A stretch of DNA of 64,000 bases, taken from the NCBI GenBank assembly GCA_022457155.1, contig JAJGOT010000604.1, forward strand, positions 62,001 to 126,000. Direction: 5' to 3'. This document shows, piece by piece, positions 1 through 10,495 of the stretch. The translations under genes and the position numbers were made by a program. Every line of letters starts with the position of its first letter. Within the stretch, counting starts at the first letter, position 1. Origin of the DNA: Cladopsammia gracilis. Its lineage: Eukaryota; Cnidaria; Anthozoa; Scleractinia; Dendrophylliidae. The notes below the pieces were generated by a model. The model saw only the letters and a program-made list of their open reading frames with translations, was not told the origin of the DNA and made no database searches.

Positions 1-679
1 GCCGCAGGCGAGTGTGTCACTGATGTTCTTACCACATTTTGACGTCTTCTGTGATCTATAACTGAACAGACACACGGCCAAATGGAATCTATTTGTTTTA
101 TACAATGAACAGAAAAGTAAAGAGAGTAAAATTACGAATTTGCCTCGTAGCGCTCGACTGTTCGAAGATTTGTTCCAGTTTAGGTATTTTTCAAGTCGCC
201 AAGAATACTTTTCGTCTTGGTTTCTTCTTTTTCGTGCTCGTAAACAGCTCCTGCTAAACATTTTTCGAGGCTTTCACTTGCTCAATCCAGAATAATCTCG
301 CAAACATTTTCAAAACTGTGCGCCATGTTGGACAAAACAAAGCAAACAATAAATTTTTTTTTCTATGACGTCAGCCGTGCGTCTGTACTCTGATAGATCA
401 TAGGCAACGACCAATCACAGAGCGCGTAGTATTCAGTTCATTGTATAATAAAATTTTAGCCATTTGTCAGTTGTCAGTAAATGCCGTCCAGACCCTCTTT
501 AAGAGGTAGTGGGGAGAAGTTGTTAAAATATCAAGAGAATTCGTCTTTGGTGATTATGTTGTTAACTCTCATGACCTCAATGATTGAGTAAGCCTTGATA
601 TTACAAGGAGAAACTTAACACTGATCAGTGCTCATTACTACTCATTCTTCTACTCAGGGTCTAAAGGATTAAAAAGCCC
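1..679. other. Intergenic DNA, no gene recognised
   Basis: No open frame here resembles a known protein and no repeat boundary is clear. The stretch is ordinary AT-rich intergenic sequence. Confidence 0.5.
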
Positions 680-919
680 TGGCGTGTGTTTCTCAGAACT
701 CTCGAAGACATTTCGGGCCCGAAAACTATCTTTTAAGTTTTCTAGCGAATGGCGTTGAAGCTTTAAACCCGCAAACCAGCTCAACTTTTGTAGTGAACTA
801 AGGTTTTATTGCTTAGCTTTAAAATCAACAAAAACCGAATCTTTATTGGTAAACATTCTGCATATAGCACAGCTTTTCGGGTCCGAAAGGTTTTCGGGAC
901 TTTCGGGAAACACACGCCC
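680..919. repeat. Terminal inverted repeat element (MITE-like), about 240 bp
   Basis: The left end GGCGTGTGTTT (from 681) is matched inverted by AAACACACGCC (ending at 918). The similarity continues inward through runs of TTTCGGG and CCCGAAA. The centre has no coding capacity. This is the usual shape of a small non-autonomous DNA transposon, but no target-site duplication is clear, so the superfamily is unknown. Confidence 0.5.
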
Positions 920-1605
920 TCTCGAGTCCAACACCCTTTTGACAAAGTGCCAGTCTTGCAATCAGTTTGATTTTTGATACTATCCCTGAAGTCTGGTGAC
1001 CGATTATTCTACAGCAAAAGAGACAGCAACAAACAGCCTGTGCTTGTACGATTTCGGTTGTCAAGTTTAAAGTAACTTTTGCATTACAGGTGCGTTGAAT
1101 TTTTGGCCGCCATGTTGGTGTACCAATTAAAGTAATACACCAAGATGGCCGCTCCATACATTTTAACTAAAAATGTCTCATACTCGTTCGCCTATACCCG
1201 CCTTGAACAAAATGCTCTGGCGCTTCAAATTTTGACCCAGATGTGTAGTTTAAAACTCTCTACCAGAAATACTTGTCTCGCAGAACCTCGCGAAGCTCGG
1301 GGGAGGGTGCACTGCGGGTCGAAACTTTGGTGGCATCTCGATTTGCGTATGACGCTTTTCGCCATTCCACTTCGTCTGTTGGTAAAAGGTCCTTTCGATG
1401 GTTCGCGTACCGTCACCGTCCGCCATCTTTGTTTACCATACTCCTCTATAGGCTTACATGAAGTAGTAGCGCTGTCTGACGTCTTCAAGCTTTGTTGCGC
1501 TGTTGCCAGGCAACTGCAGGACATCTTCAAGTATATATATACATTGTATACATAATTGTATATATATATAATTCATCAAAAATATCCTTGTCGTGATATT
1601 AAATC
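920..1605. other. Intergenic DNA, no gene recognised
   Basis: Overlapping frames of 60-136 codons exist on both strands at 1145-1555, but none has recognisable motifs and they exclude one another. A short imperfect hairpin (1105-1152), with arms containing CATGTTGGTGTA and TACACCAAGATG, resembles the cores of the hairpin MITEs at 6990 and 9799 and may be a remnant. Confidence 0.4.
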
Positions 1606-1753
1606 CAGACAAACTTATAAAACAATCACAAACTAGAAAATTCGACTTTGCCGATATTTCGTCTTTATCAGTTGCCCTGATGAAGTCTTTTGTAATAAAG
1701 ACGAAATATCGGGAAAGTCGAATTTTCTAGTTTGTGATTGTTTTATAAGTTTG

Positions 1754-1757
<4 letters not shown>
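1606..1757. repeat. Near-perfect 63-bp-arm palindrome beside a (TA)n tract
   Basis: The arms 1606-1668 and 1695-1757 are inverted copies with one visible mismatch, around a 26-bp spacer. The right arm runs straight into (TA)n. The spacer and inner right arm contain CTGATGA, a short stem and GAAA, a layout seen in terminal regions of Penelope-like elements. I infer a head-to-head fragment of such an element; an unrelated fold-back element is possible. Confidence 0.7.
1677..1706 (+). ncRNA. Hammerhead-ribozyme-like core (candidate, imperfect)
   Basis: CTGATGA (1677-1683) is followed by one extra A, a 5-bp stem GTCTT/AAGAC (1685-1689 with 1698-1702), and directly by GAAA (1703-1706). This is the order of conserved hammerhead core boxes. 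CCGATA in the left arm can pair with TATCGG after GAAA as stem III. Against activity: the extra base after CTGATGA and no good stem I. Hammerhead motifs are known in Penelope-like retroelements. Probably a degenerate copy. Confidence 0.3.

Positions 1758-1809
<52 letters not shown>
1758..1809. repeat. (TA)n microsatellite
   Basis: Uninterrupted alternating TA for about 52 bp, abutting the palindrome at 1606-1757. Confidence 0.95.
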
Positions 1810-1812
<3 letters not shown>

Positions 1813-3508
1813 TATATATATAAAATAACTGAGATACTACGCGCGTTCTGATTGGCCAAAGACCTTTTAACTATTGTGCCGGTAAACCCATAGAAAGCCG
1901 CGCAAGCGAAACTGTAAAGTAAACAAAGTCCAATTTTCCACTACATCAACACAAGCGTGAGGAAAAAGAATTTCACAACTCGAGCCGGTTTAGTGTCTTA
2001 TTGCATATTGTGGTCTGTTAGATGATGAGAAGAGAAGATATGTTTCTTGTAAACGATAAGTTGCTGCTCAAACCTACAAAATAAAAAAAAATTCCCACGC
2101 ACGCAAGCAAAAAACGGCTTAACGACAAAAGAACACTAAGCTTTAATATTTTAAAACTGATATCAACAACAGGAATATATTTTCATTTAACATTGGCTTG
2201 GAAAGGCTTACATGCAGCGATCAATGACAATCAAAACAACAGTTGCCGCTGCCCTTTAGCGATTTTCATGAGCCTGTTAGTCAAATATTGACCTCGTACA
2301 GCGACGTACGGCCATACAAAGTCTTGTAAACAAGCTACAATTTGATTAAATCGCACGAAAATCCGCGCGTACTCGCTTGAAGATAAGCTGATCTTCCTCT
2401 TCTTCTCCAAGACACATTTAGTTCGTTTCAATCGAAAGGAGATGAATTTACGTTCATTTTCTAAAACAGGTTAGGCTTCAAAACTACGTACAAAGCACAC
2501 AAGATTCTGTGTGTTCAAGTGTACGACAATATATTGCTGTGTACGAGATCAGATCAGAAAGGTTGGTCATTCTATGCAAGTTTTTGGCAAGATTTATCAA
2601 GTTTTAAAAACAATTGATTAACTGATATTTTTAGACAAATGGTTGAAGTTTTTAGTGGAAGAATAATTTAGAGTTTTGACTTTATCAAGCGCACGAGATA
2701 GAACTATAAACGTAAAGTGTACGACATTATATACGAATACCTCTAGCTTATACGCTATCGTGTTTGTTTTTGAGATTTTTTCATGGAATACTTTTGTACC
2801 GGATGCAGTTTAAATTCTAATTATGTGTCCAAGCAAGGATGATCAATTAGCAAGAAGAAAATGAAGCTAACAAAAATTATTGGTCAAATGAAGAATGATC
2901 CTCGCAGTTGCATTATTTGCATTATTTGCATTATTTGCATGGAATGATCAAACAATTCAACTGTAGGCCGGGCTTAAAAAACAATGAGCTTAGTTTTCAT
3001 TCAGAACTTAAAATGTAGAGAAGTACGGGCTTCATTGTACACTTCAAAGAAGTGGATAAAGTCGAAAACATTTTCAGAAGCTGAGTTTCTGGAACTAACC
3101 TTTATTCCAATTGAAAAATTCTTGACAAGAAGGCAATCTTTGAATCCAACATACGCCATATAAATTTCAGGCTTTCAAACTTTCCTCGTACATTCATGTT
3201 TGCGGCGGCAGATTCCGGACACAATTTTCTGGATTTCCCATTCAAAGAACTTTTGAATCATTGAATATATTTTCTTCTTTCAGCTGATAAATTCCAACTG
3301 ACGAATTTCAAAGCGCTAAAACTTTTCATCACTTTCGTTGAACGACTTGTCAGTGCAGCTTTGTCAGTGGCATCGTGTAAAGTTCATTCTTTCAGCCGCT
3401 CTGATTGGTTTTCCCGGTCATATGATGAATGTTATGAGAACAAGCTACTTGATCGCCACAAAACTACAACAAATTTCTCTCTTTCCAAACGCTTTTCATA
3501 GTTATTTC

Positions 3509-3511
<3 letters not shown>
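1810..3511. other. Intergenic DNA, no gene recognised
   Basis: About 1.7 kb without a credible coding frame. It contains a short 9-bp tandem array at 2909-2940, listed separately. The open frame ending near 3562 runs into a (TA)n tract and is spurious. Confidence 0.45.
2909..2940. repeat. 9-bp tandem repeat containing octamer-like ATTTGCAT
   Basis: About 3.5 copies of GCATTATTT in a row. The junction creates ATTTGCAT, the consensus octamer bound by POU-domain factors. It may be a simple repeat by chance; no gene lies close by. Confidence 0.6.

Positions 3512-3561
<50 letters not shown>
3512..3561. repeat. (AT)n microsatellite
   Basis: About 50 bp of alternating AT, roughly 100 bp before the next palindrome. 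Confidence 0.95.
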
Positions 3562-3564
<3 letters not shown>

Positions 3565-3657
3565 TTGTGACAGGTCTCTCAAACAATGCTGTATGCCTTG
3601 TCGAAGACAGAGGATCACTCTAGTAAAGTGCGATCTTGTAGCTTGAAAAGGTTAATG

Positions 3658-3775
3658 TAGAATGAGTTGTAATTATCAAGCTTCCAACTCCATGTCTTGA
3701 CTTGATTTTGCTTTATTGGCCCCAAAAAGCAAAATCAAGTCAAGACATGGAGTTGGAAGCTTGATAATTACAACT

Positions 3776-3782
<7 letters not shown>
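3658..3782. repeat. Perfect-looking 57-bp-arm palindrome beside a (TA)n tract
   Basis: The arms 3658-3714 and 3726-3782 are inverted copies around an 11-bp loop. The last bases of the right arm already form the start of the following (TA)n run. This is the same arrangement as at 1606-1757 but with unrelated arm sequence and no hammerhead-like core. Confidence 0.8.

Positions 3783-3846
<64 letters not shown>
3781..3846. repeat. (TA)n microsatellite
   Basis: About 66 bp of alternating TA, continuous with the end of the palindrome at 3658-3782. Confidence 0.95.
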
Positions 3847-3851
<5 letters not shown>

Positions 3852-4884
3852 AAGATATTTTTCGCGCGGCTTAGCTCCCGAGGCACGATAAATTTATTAA
3901 CCTAATGCTTCTGAATTTTGCTGATGACATGATATGACGTTTATAGTGCAAACCAAGAATAATACATATAGATAGGCTGAGCATAACAGCGAAGCTCTCT
4001 GAACAAAAAGCTGGTGCGTATGATAAGCTTAACTAAGGTGAAAGGTCGGAAGCACAAGAATTAAGATTGGCGACTGGGTTATTTTTTTTAATTTTAGCAA
4101 TCCTCAAAAACAGTATTACGCGACCGTCTTCCAAGTACATTTAGATTGTACTAAAGCTCGATCACAAAAACTACTCTTTTTCTCGTTCTAGAATAACTAG
4201 TATGACTAATTTCCGAATAAAATACACCTGTTGTGTATAGAAAATTGCCCGAGAAACTGATTTACAAATCAAAACTGCAAAACAAATACACAGACATCTT
4301 TGCATAAGGCAACGCGAGTGAAGTTAGAGCTATAAAATCCAAGTCTTGTATTGTTTACATAAAATCGCTTTTCAACCTATGTTATGAATGAACAAACACA
4401 TAATAATGGACAACAAAATCTTCATGTGAAAAATTTTATTCAAATATGCATTAGTTTATGTTTAAAAGCAAAATGCGTACCATTGGCGCATCGAAAAGCT
4501 GTCCTCGATGAAATTCAAGATATCAATAGGACTGAATTTGAGCACGTTTTACAAACATTTCTCCAAAACTAACGACAAGACAAAGAAAAAGTCAATCAAA
4601 TTGATATCAACATTAATTCCCATCGAAAAATGTAATTTCTTTTACCTTTAAGTCCCTCGGCTGTTTGGAAATTCTTTAAAACTCCGAAGAAGAAATATCG
4701 CTCCGCATTGATAAAACGTATGAAGTTTCTCGAAGCAAGATTTTATCTCTTACAGCTCTTCTGTTTCCACTGTAGCGGCTTTTGAGTATTCTTTAAGGCT
4801 TTCTCTTTCCATTTTGAATATATTTTAAATGTGTTTTATTACTCCGATAAGACGAAACTACTGGTTTGAAACCAAGCACTTGCG
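3847..4884. other. Intergenic DNA, no gene recognised
   Basis: One 62-codon open frame (4384-4572, plus) has no recognisable motif, signal peptide or neighbour that would support it. Otherwise AT-rich intergenic sequence. Confidence 0.4.
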
Positions 4885-4998
4885 CGACGTAGTACGCGCA
4901 TGTTGGGCGACGTCATACGCGCCCGCGAGCTATCCCTGCGCGACGTCGTACGCGCCCGCGAGCTAACCCTGCACGACGTCGTACGCGCCCGCGAAACA
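4885..4998. repeat. 33-bp GC-rich tandem repeat
   Basis: Two full units (4908-4940 and 4941-4973) are flanked by partial ones. Each begins with CGACGT and contains TACGCGCCCGCG. It is a CpG-rich island in AT-rich surroundings. GACGTC cores resemble CREB/ATF half-site pairs, but no linked gene is visible. Confidence 0.75.
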
Positions 4999-5150
4999 TT
5001 CCGCTAGCCAGACCATGAAAAATGACGGGCATGGTTGTATGGATATGGAGCTCCGCGAGCGGGCCGAGAAATTTCATGTCTCAGCGCACCCATGTAGTAT
5101 TTATTTATCTCCTATCAAAACTGTGCAAGTTATTGATAAGTATCTTTCTT

Positions 5151-5335
5151 TAACCCTTTAGCTCCCAAGAGTGCCAAATATCAAAAATTCAAGAAAAGTC
5201 CCAAATTTCATTATGTAGAATATTGAAAAACTAATGGTACCATGCAAAAGTACTGCAGAAGAGGTTTTATTTGATTTGAATGGTCACACCATAGGATTTC
5301 GTCCACAAACTCAAAAATTAGAACTGCACTGCATG
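5151..5335 (+). repeat. Dispersed repeat, same family as 42393-43210
   Basis: It begins CTTTAGCTCCCAAGAGTGCC and passes through CAAAAGTACTGC and AATGGTCACACCATAGGAT. The same blocks in the same order recur at 42712-43210 and inverted at 42393-42530. It has no coding capacity. Confidence 0.75.
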
Positions 5336-6265
5336 TCTCCATAATTGGCAGTCGAAGGCTGGTCGGTTTTTTTTCTACTTTCGGTTCAGGCGCTTGGCAA
5401 ACTCAGTGGAAAAACAGTGAAAGGGTTACACACACAATTCCCTTTGAAGATAAGGATGAAGACAGAAAGTGAATTCTTAAAGCCACAACAAACAACCGCC
5501 ATTTTGAATCGAAAGTGAAATAGGGAAAACAGGGGAAGTCGAGCAAGAACATGATACATTTCGCCTCTGTCAATTTTATAAGTTGCAATAATTTCTATTC
5601 CTGCCATCCGTAACCAACGACGCTCAATAAAGCAACACTGTCCTGCCGAAATGACAACAATTTGTTTACCTTATTTCCATTTTATATAGCTAAATGCCAC
5701 CAAATATACAACTTAAGTGGATAAAAAGATTCTATAGAGCAAAACAGAAGCCGTTGTTTGAGGATATAGTGCAGGATTACAAGGATGGAAGTGGATGACA
5801 GTTCATGAAATTTGATGATTTGATTTCGTGGCAGGCGGTCAAGAAATCAAAATTTCCCGTACAAAACATAAGTCCCGAAGCGCTAGGTTACTCCCCATAA
5901 TGGGCTAAACGGGGATACTCCGCCCAAAAGGGGTATCTTTTTAGGCTGGAGTATATGAAAGGGTAGGGATTTCACGAGTTGAAGTATATAAAAGGGTAAG
6001 GATTTCACGAAGTATTGGAAAAGGTAGGGAAAAAAACGAGTTGAAGTATAAAAAAGAGTAGGGAAAACTGCCATTTAAGTATAAGACACACGTAAGGGCT
6101 GTATGAAAGGAATACCATTTTCAATGAAAGGTATATGAAAAGAGTACCATTAATGAAAGGTATATCAAAGGGTACCTTTTCTGTCAAAAACGGTATATGT
6201 ATGAGTAAGGGTTTGGAACTTGGAGCAGAGCATCTCCGTACAAAACTTTGTTGAGTACCCCCACT
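5336..6265. other. Intergenic DNA with degenerate tandem repeats
   Basis: No coding frame is credible. From about 5940 to 6190 the sequence repeats variants of GTATATGAAAGGGTA with a period of roughly 30-35 bp, sometimes followed by AGGGATTTCACGA. This looks like a decayed minisatellite or the inside of a repeat element. Confidence 0.45.
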
Positions 6266-6283
6266 CCCCCCCCCCCCCCCCCC
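6266..6283. repeat. Poly-C tract
   Basis: An uninterrupted run of about 18 C. Similar C or G runs occur inside MITE copies elsewhere in the window (near 35755, 35990, 40150, 42370, 45781, 47671, 55478 and 55559). Their lengths may be unreliable in an assembly. Confidence 0.9.
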
Positions 6284-6989
6284 TCCGCATCATTTTGACT
6301 TTTTTAGTTGTCGTTTTGTTTCTTGCGTTAATATTTGTTTCCTTTCATTATTTTGGGCGATTTTTCTTCCTATTTCAAGCGGTAGTATAGCAGCTCTCAG
6401 TAAAACACAGCTGCTATTGTTTTTAGGGCTAGGGTCCATTGTTCATCATCATCTTTATTTAAAAAACACGGTAAATACATCAGGCATTAACAATTTAATA
6501 TAAACTACAACTTAATAAGAAACTATGTATGTAAATTAATCTTGTGTATGTAAAATAATGTTGTTTGTTCTATTGTTTTCTCGAAGGGGATCGAACCAAT
6601 GGTGTGAGACCTTACGAGAGCTGCTGCATCGCTCATTTCAAGACAATAAAGCAAGCTTAAGGCAAACCCCTGCCATAATCACGAAAACACGATATATCAG
6701 CCAGGACAGTGTCCCTTTAACAGTTTAACTAGCAAAACTGGACCATTATTTAATACAAATATGACTTTGGGCCTTTTAATGTACACTAAAAATTGTTGAT
6801 TTGGGGAACTTTCAGTTTGTAAACCATTGTGTTGGTTTTCCTGTGGTTTATGTGCAGTAAAATTTGAGATTGTTTGGTGGCCGGTCTTCCAAATGGCCGC
6901 CCCCTATTGGTTTTTTTCAGGGGCTCATTTCCGCCGGAAATTCCTTAATCTCTCGTCTCCATAATCTGTGATTACTGCGAGCTAATATT
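6284..6989. other. Intergenic DNA, no gene recognised
   Basis: It holds GGTTCGATCCC on the minus strand (6597-6587), a tRNA B-box match without a foldable tRNA around it. A block near 6684-6725 containing AAAACACGATA and ATCAGCC recurs at 7205-7245. No gene was seen. Confidence 0.4.
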
Positions 6990-7141
6990 GCTGGGTTTCA
7001 TGTGACGTCACGGCGGCCATGTTGGAGTCCCCGTACAAAAGAATTTTAATCAACTTCTTTTGTTAGGGACTCCAACATGGCTGCCATGGCCTTTGTCATT
7101 TGAGTCCCACGGGACTGAAGGTCACGTGAGTGAACACCAGC
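6990..7141. repeat. Hairpin MITE, copy 1 of 2
   Basis: The ends GCTGGGTTTCATGTGACGTC and the inverse of GTCACGTGAGTGAACACCAG pair. Inside, GGCCATGTTGGAGTCCC is answered by GGGACTCCAACATGGC. The block TTTGTCATTTGAGTCCCAC is shared with the copy at 9799-9952. The two copies flank the PRRT-like exon. Confidence 0.8.
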
Positions 7142-7238
7142 AATTTCTTTGCTTTCATAACTTTTGGTACTTTTATCTTCCTATATTTTAAGGTAATAAA
7201 ACAATGAAAACACGATACATCAGCCGAGAGACTGCCCT

Positions 7239-7244
7239 TTTATT
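7239..7244 (-). promoter_or_regulatory. Poly(A) signal candidate for the PRRT-like gene
   Basis: TTTATT on the plus strand reads AATAAA on the minus strand, about 70 bases downstream of the stop codon at 7313-7315. Confidence 0.5.
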
Positions 7245-7312
7245 TGAAACTATCAAAGATCCCATGGATTAAAGTCATGCCATAAAATATATCGTCAAGG
7301 AAACCTGTTCAG

Positions 7313-9219
7313 TCAGGACAGCTCAACTGGAATAGAATTTGAATCCACGGAGTTACCTTCGCTTTCAACAGGTTCGTCTTCTTCAACAATGTTCTTTGGT
7401 TCGCTGCCGACATCTTTAGAGGGAAGAAGACTTAAAAATAATTGACGTAGTCGCTCCGAACTTCGCCTTTTCAAAACCGGAGGTCGACGTACTGATTCAC
7501 TTTCTGATTCATAAACAGACTCCTCTTTTATGTCTTCCATCTTTGTTGAATGACTGATAACTTTGTCCGGTTTTGTTTGTTCAGTTGAAAACACTTTCGC
7601 GCGCCGGCCCCGGCGAGGAAAGGCCGAGGCCACTGGCACGGGCTCCTCGCTAGGATCCCCCTCTGATTCAAACGATTCGCAAGCGACAACGTTTATATTA
7701 GCTTGAGTCAATGCACTAGCAAAATTGGAGATCGCATTGTTAATACTGGCTTCGTGCATAGCAGAAAACAAACTTTGTCTTCTAGATCTCGTCCGACTCG
7801 AGGACACCACAGCTGGAGAATCCTCCAGCTGTGAAATTCTGTTTTGTATAGATGCCTCCTGCATGTGGGAAAACAAACTTGTCCTTCTCCCTCTACCCTT
7901 CGCTTGAAATGCTTCAAACACAGGGGGGAGCGTATCATCGTCGTCACTAGCGCCAGTCGTCCTGGCGTTATTTGCCTCGTCGCTCTTAACATTAACATCA
8001 TTGACGTTATTTCTATTCCTTATTCGATTAAAACACAGTTGCAGTTTTTGGAATGCCGAACAGCCACTTGACGAGTCAAATGCTTGTGACTGTGAATCAA
8101 ATTCCGAGTTCAATTCATCAGCCGCCATTTTTACACGAGTTCTCTTGGCGCTCACAGTAAATATTAAAACGCAAGTGATGACCTCGCCTGTGCGAAATAA
8201 AGTCTGTAAAGTCCACCAATGCCATGCATCTACAAACGTAATATCTGAGTAAACACCAAATACCCCCACCATAGTATAGATCATAACGCCACAAATAAAA
8301 AAATTGGCTCCTGCTGAAGCGTAAATAAGAAATATGTAAATTTTATCCTCTTTGTCTTTTACTTGTTTGTGGCTAAACAGTTGCTTGTCCAGTTTGTAAG
8401 CGAGGTTTGCGTAGCCAGCTCCAAGGGTAATCCCCCAGACTGAGAAAAATATTTGGCACATTAAAATCATGACCTTTGCTTCCATGTACATGGACACTAT
8501 CGTATCTGAAACAATGACAAGAACGAAGTGAATTCCAATAATTATGGAAATTGTTCCGAGCTTTTGAAAGGTGGGAGGAGCTATTGATACTCTGGAGGTC
8601 TCCACCAGGGCCAATATTATGAGGCAGTCAGAGGCAGTCAGACAAGGGCCCCCTACGGACCATAACAGGCGCATAACAAACAAAGCATTTATTAAGTCTC
8701 CCTGGTGATACGGATCCAAAAAGAGAACAAACGCTCTGGTTAACCCAAACAGAAGAACCATTGCGTTTAAACATACACTCAGATATTTACTGCGTAGACC
8801 GTCGTAAATGTTTAGAACGACGTAATATCCAGCATATGAACCAATGACAAGAAACGCAGTTGCAAACAGATACACGTGAATGTGCCAAGCCGCTTTCCAC
8901 TTTTTGAAGGCCGTTTTCCACTCGGGCCCAGGCTCAGGCCAAGTTTCTGGCTGCGCATATGGCTCTGACTTCCCACTATCCCCTTCGGGTTCTGAAGTTG
9001 ACTCGCCTTCTGGTGTAGCCTGCCCTTCAGAACGAGGTTCAGCTTGCGCACTAGCTGTAGTCTCTTGTTCAGGATGAGGCTCAATGGTGGAGAGGTTATC
9101 TGCCTCATTTTCATGTTGAGACTGGTTGATAACTTTGACGGATGCCTCGTTTTGAAGTGAAGATTTGCTTGGCGAGACAAGTGAAGAGCTTGTAACGTGG
9201 TTGTGGTTTTGGTTGTGTA
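7313..9219 (-). CDS. Proline-rich seven-pass transmembrane protein (PRRT3/PRRT4-like), last exon
   Basis: Open without stops from a splice acceptor (polypyrimidine then CTAG, exon from 9219) to TGA at 7313-7315, about 634 codons; upstream exons were not found. Order: an acidic Pro/Glu/Ser-rich stretch (about residues 1-100), the WKAAWHIHVYLFAT entry typical of the PRRT3/4 membrane domain, seven hydrophobic segments, then a long polar tail. The tail holds two related blocks, RRTSLFSHMQEASIQNRISQ and RRQSLFSAMHEASINNAISN, and a weaker third (RRAKVFS); RRxS fits basophilic kinase sites. The GTG at 8875 is internal, not a start. The vertebrate relatives are poorly characterised membrane proteins, so a plasma or organelle membrane role is only inferred. 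A Ty3/gypsy relic lies upstream and could sit in an intron of this gene. Confidence 0.85.
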
Positions 9220-9450
9220 CTAGAAAATTGAAAAGATAATTACGTTAGTGTACTATGTGCGATGTGATAAACAGTTTTCTTCCTTAATCACTCTCATTAA
9301 AAACAGTTGTCGTGAGTGAGCCGACAACAAGACATGTCCGCTTTACATTGTATTTGCAGCGAGATCGGACGTCAGCACAAAGAAGGCGCCAAAGCTGCCA
9401 CTATCAGTCAATTTTTAATCTCACTCTTACCCACACTACCCCTGTGGAGA

Positions 9451-9562
9451 GAATTTAGCAACAGAGAATTGAATTTAGTAACAGAGAATGAATTTAGTAA
9501 CTGCGGATTGAATTTAGCAACAGCAATTAAATTTAGCGACTGCGAATTAAATTTAGCGAATT
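9451..9562. repeat. 20-bp degenerate tandem repeat
   Basis: About 5.5 units of GAATTTAGCAACAGAGAATT and variants. It lies in the DNA just upstream of the PRRT-like exon, probably in an intron. The 127-codon frame across it is a product of the repeat. Confidence 0.75.
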
Positions 9563-9798
9563 TTGAAACATATATGTACGATCATACGCACGCCTCGACT
9601 AACAATTGTTTTCATCATTTTTGTAGTGCCATCGAGCTGAAACTATATTGTCATACGCAGTTTTCTATCCATATTTGCATGTGTTTATGCACCTTGTAGC
9701 TAGTTGCCTTAGTATTTGTTTTGTGTGTGTGCTTATCACTGTAACAGTTAAAAATTCATTCATTTTATACTTTGCTTATCCTAAGCGGTCAAGTTATA

Positions 9799-9952
9799 GG
9801 TGGTTTTCACATTGCGTCACGGCGGCCATGTTGGTGCACACCTACAAAAGAATTTTAATGAACTTCTTTTGTTATGTGCACCAACATGGCTGCCAATTGG
9901 CCTTTGTCATTTGAGTCCCACAGGACTAAAGGTCATGTGAGTAAAAACCATC
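9799..9952. repeat. Hairpin MITE, copy 2 of 2
   Basis: Same family as 6990-7141: GGCCATGTTGGTGCAC is answered by GTGCACCAACATGGC, and TTTGTCATTTGAGTCCCAC is shared. Outer ends TGGTTTTCAC and GTAAAAACCA pair imperfectly. The inner arms differ between copies (GTGCAC here, GAGTCC there), yet each copy still pairs with itself. Confidence 0.8.
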
Positions 9953-10495
9953 TATTGCTGTAATTTTGATTTTGTTAATGTCATTGTAATGTTAATAAAG
10001 TTATTGAAATAAAAACGAGTGCTTTTTACTGCTCTAAACACATCCGACAACACTCGTCTTCCTTCCCCACCTCCCATTCCTACACCTACACGGAGGGGCC
10101 AAACTCCCCTAAAAAGGATCATAAGGCTAATTTTGCTTCTTTTGCACATTTCCTCTCTAAACTTCGCACATTCACTTAGGCTGTTGTCCAAATCATTTCA
10201 TTGGTAAAAAATGTCAAAATGTCAAATTGTGGCGTCATACAAGACGACATCACAGAAACACATGGTACAAAGTTTCTAATTTCATACCACCATATCATAT
10301 CATTTGAAAAAGCTTGACTAGGGGACTAATAAACCGAAAACCGTAACTCGCTATGAGAAATATTTCTCGAGTTATAACAATTCGAAGAAATTTCAGTGTC
10401 CACCCGGGAACCATACATTTCTTATAAAATCAACCCCTTCGGTAAATATTTGTCATTTTTTTTTTAAAGAAAAGCTAAAGTTTTGGTAAATTAAA
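9953..10495. other. DNA upstream of the Ty3/gypsy relic; no LTR recognised
   Basis: A 5' long terminal repeat would be expected about here, but no direct repeat of this DNA is visible after the element, whose 3' end is cut off. No gene was seen. Confidence 0.4.

Noticed and set aside
1145..1555. 136-codon plus-strand frame
   Set aside because: A competing 101-codon minus frame covers the same DNA, neither has a recognisable domain, and a repeat-like context is nearby.
2909..2940. Octamer-like POU enhancer
   Set aside because: The ATTTGCAT sites come from a simple 9-bp repeat with no gene nearby; kept only as a repeat.
3338..3562. 74-codon frame ending in Ile-Tyr repeats
   Set aside because: Runs into (AT)n; no motif or splice support.
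6587..6660. Possible minus-strand tRNA (GGTTCGATCCC B box)
   Set aside because: The acceptor stem and D-arm cannot be formed; at most a tRNA-derived repeat remnant.
8812..9180. 122-codon minus-strand frame overlapping the PRRT-like exon
   Set aside because: Out of frame with the conserved membrane domain; it is a shadow of the Pro/Glu-rich coding region.
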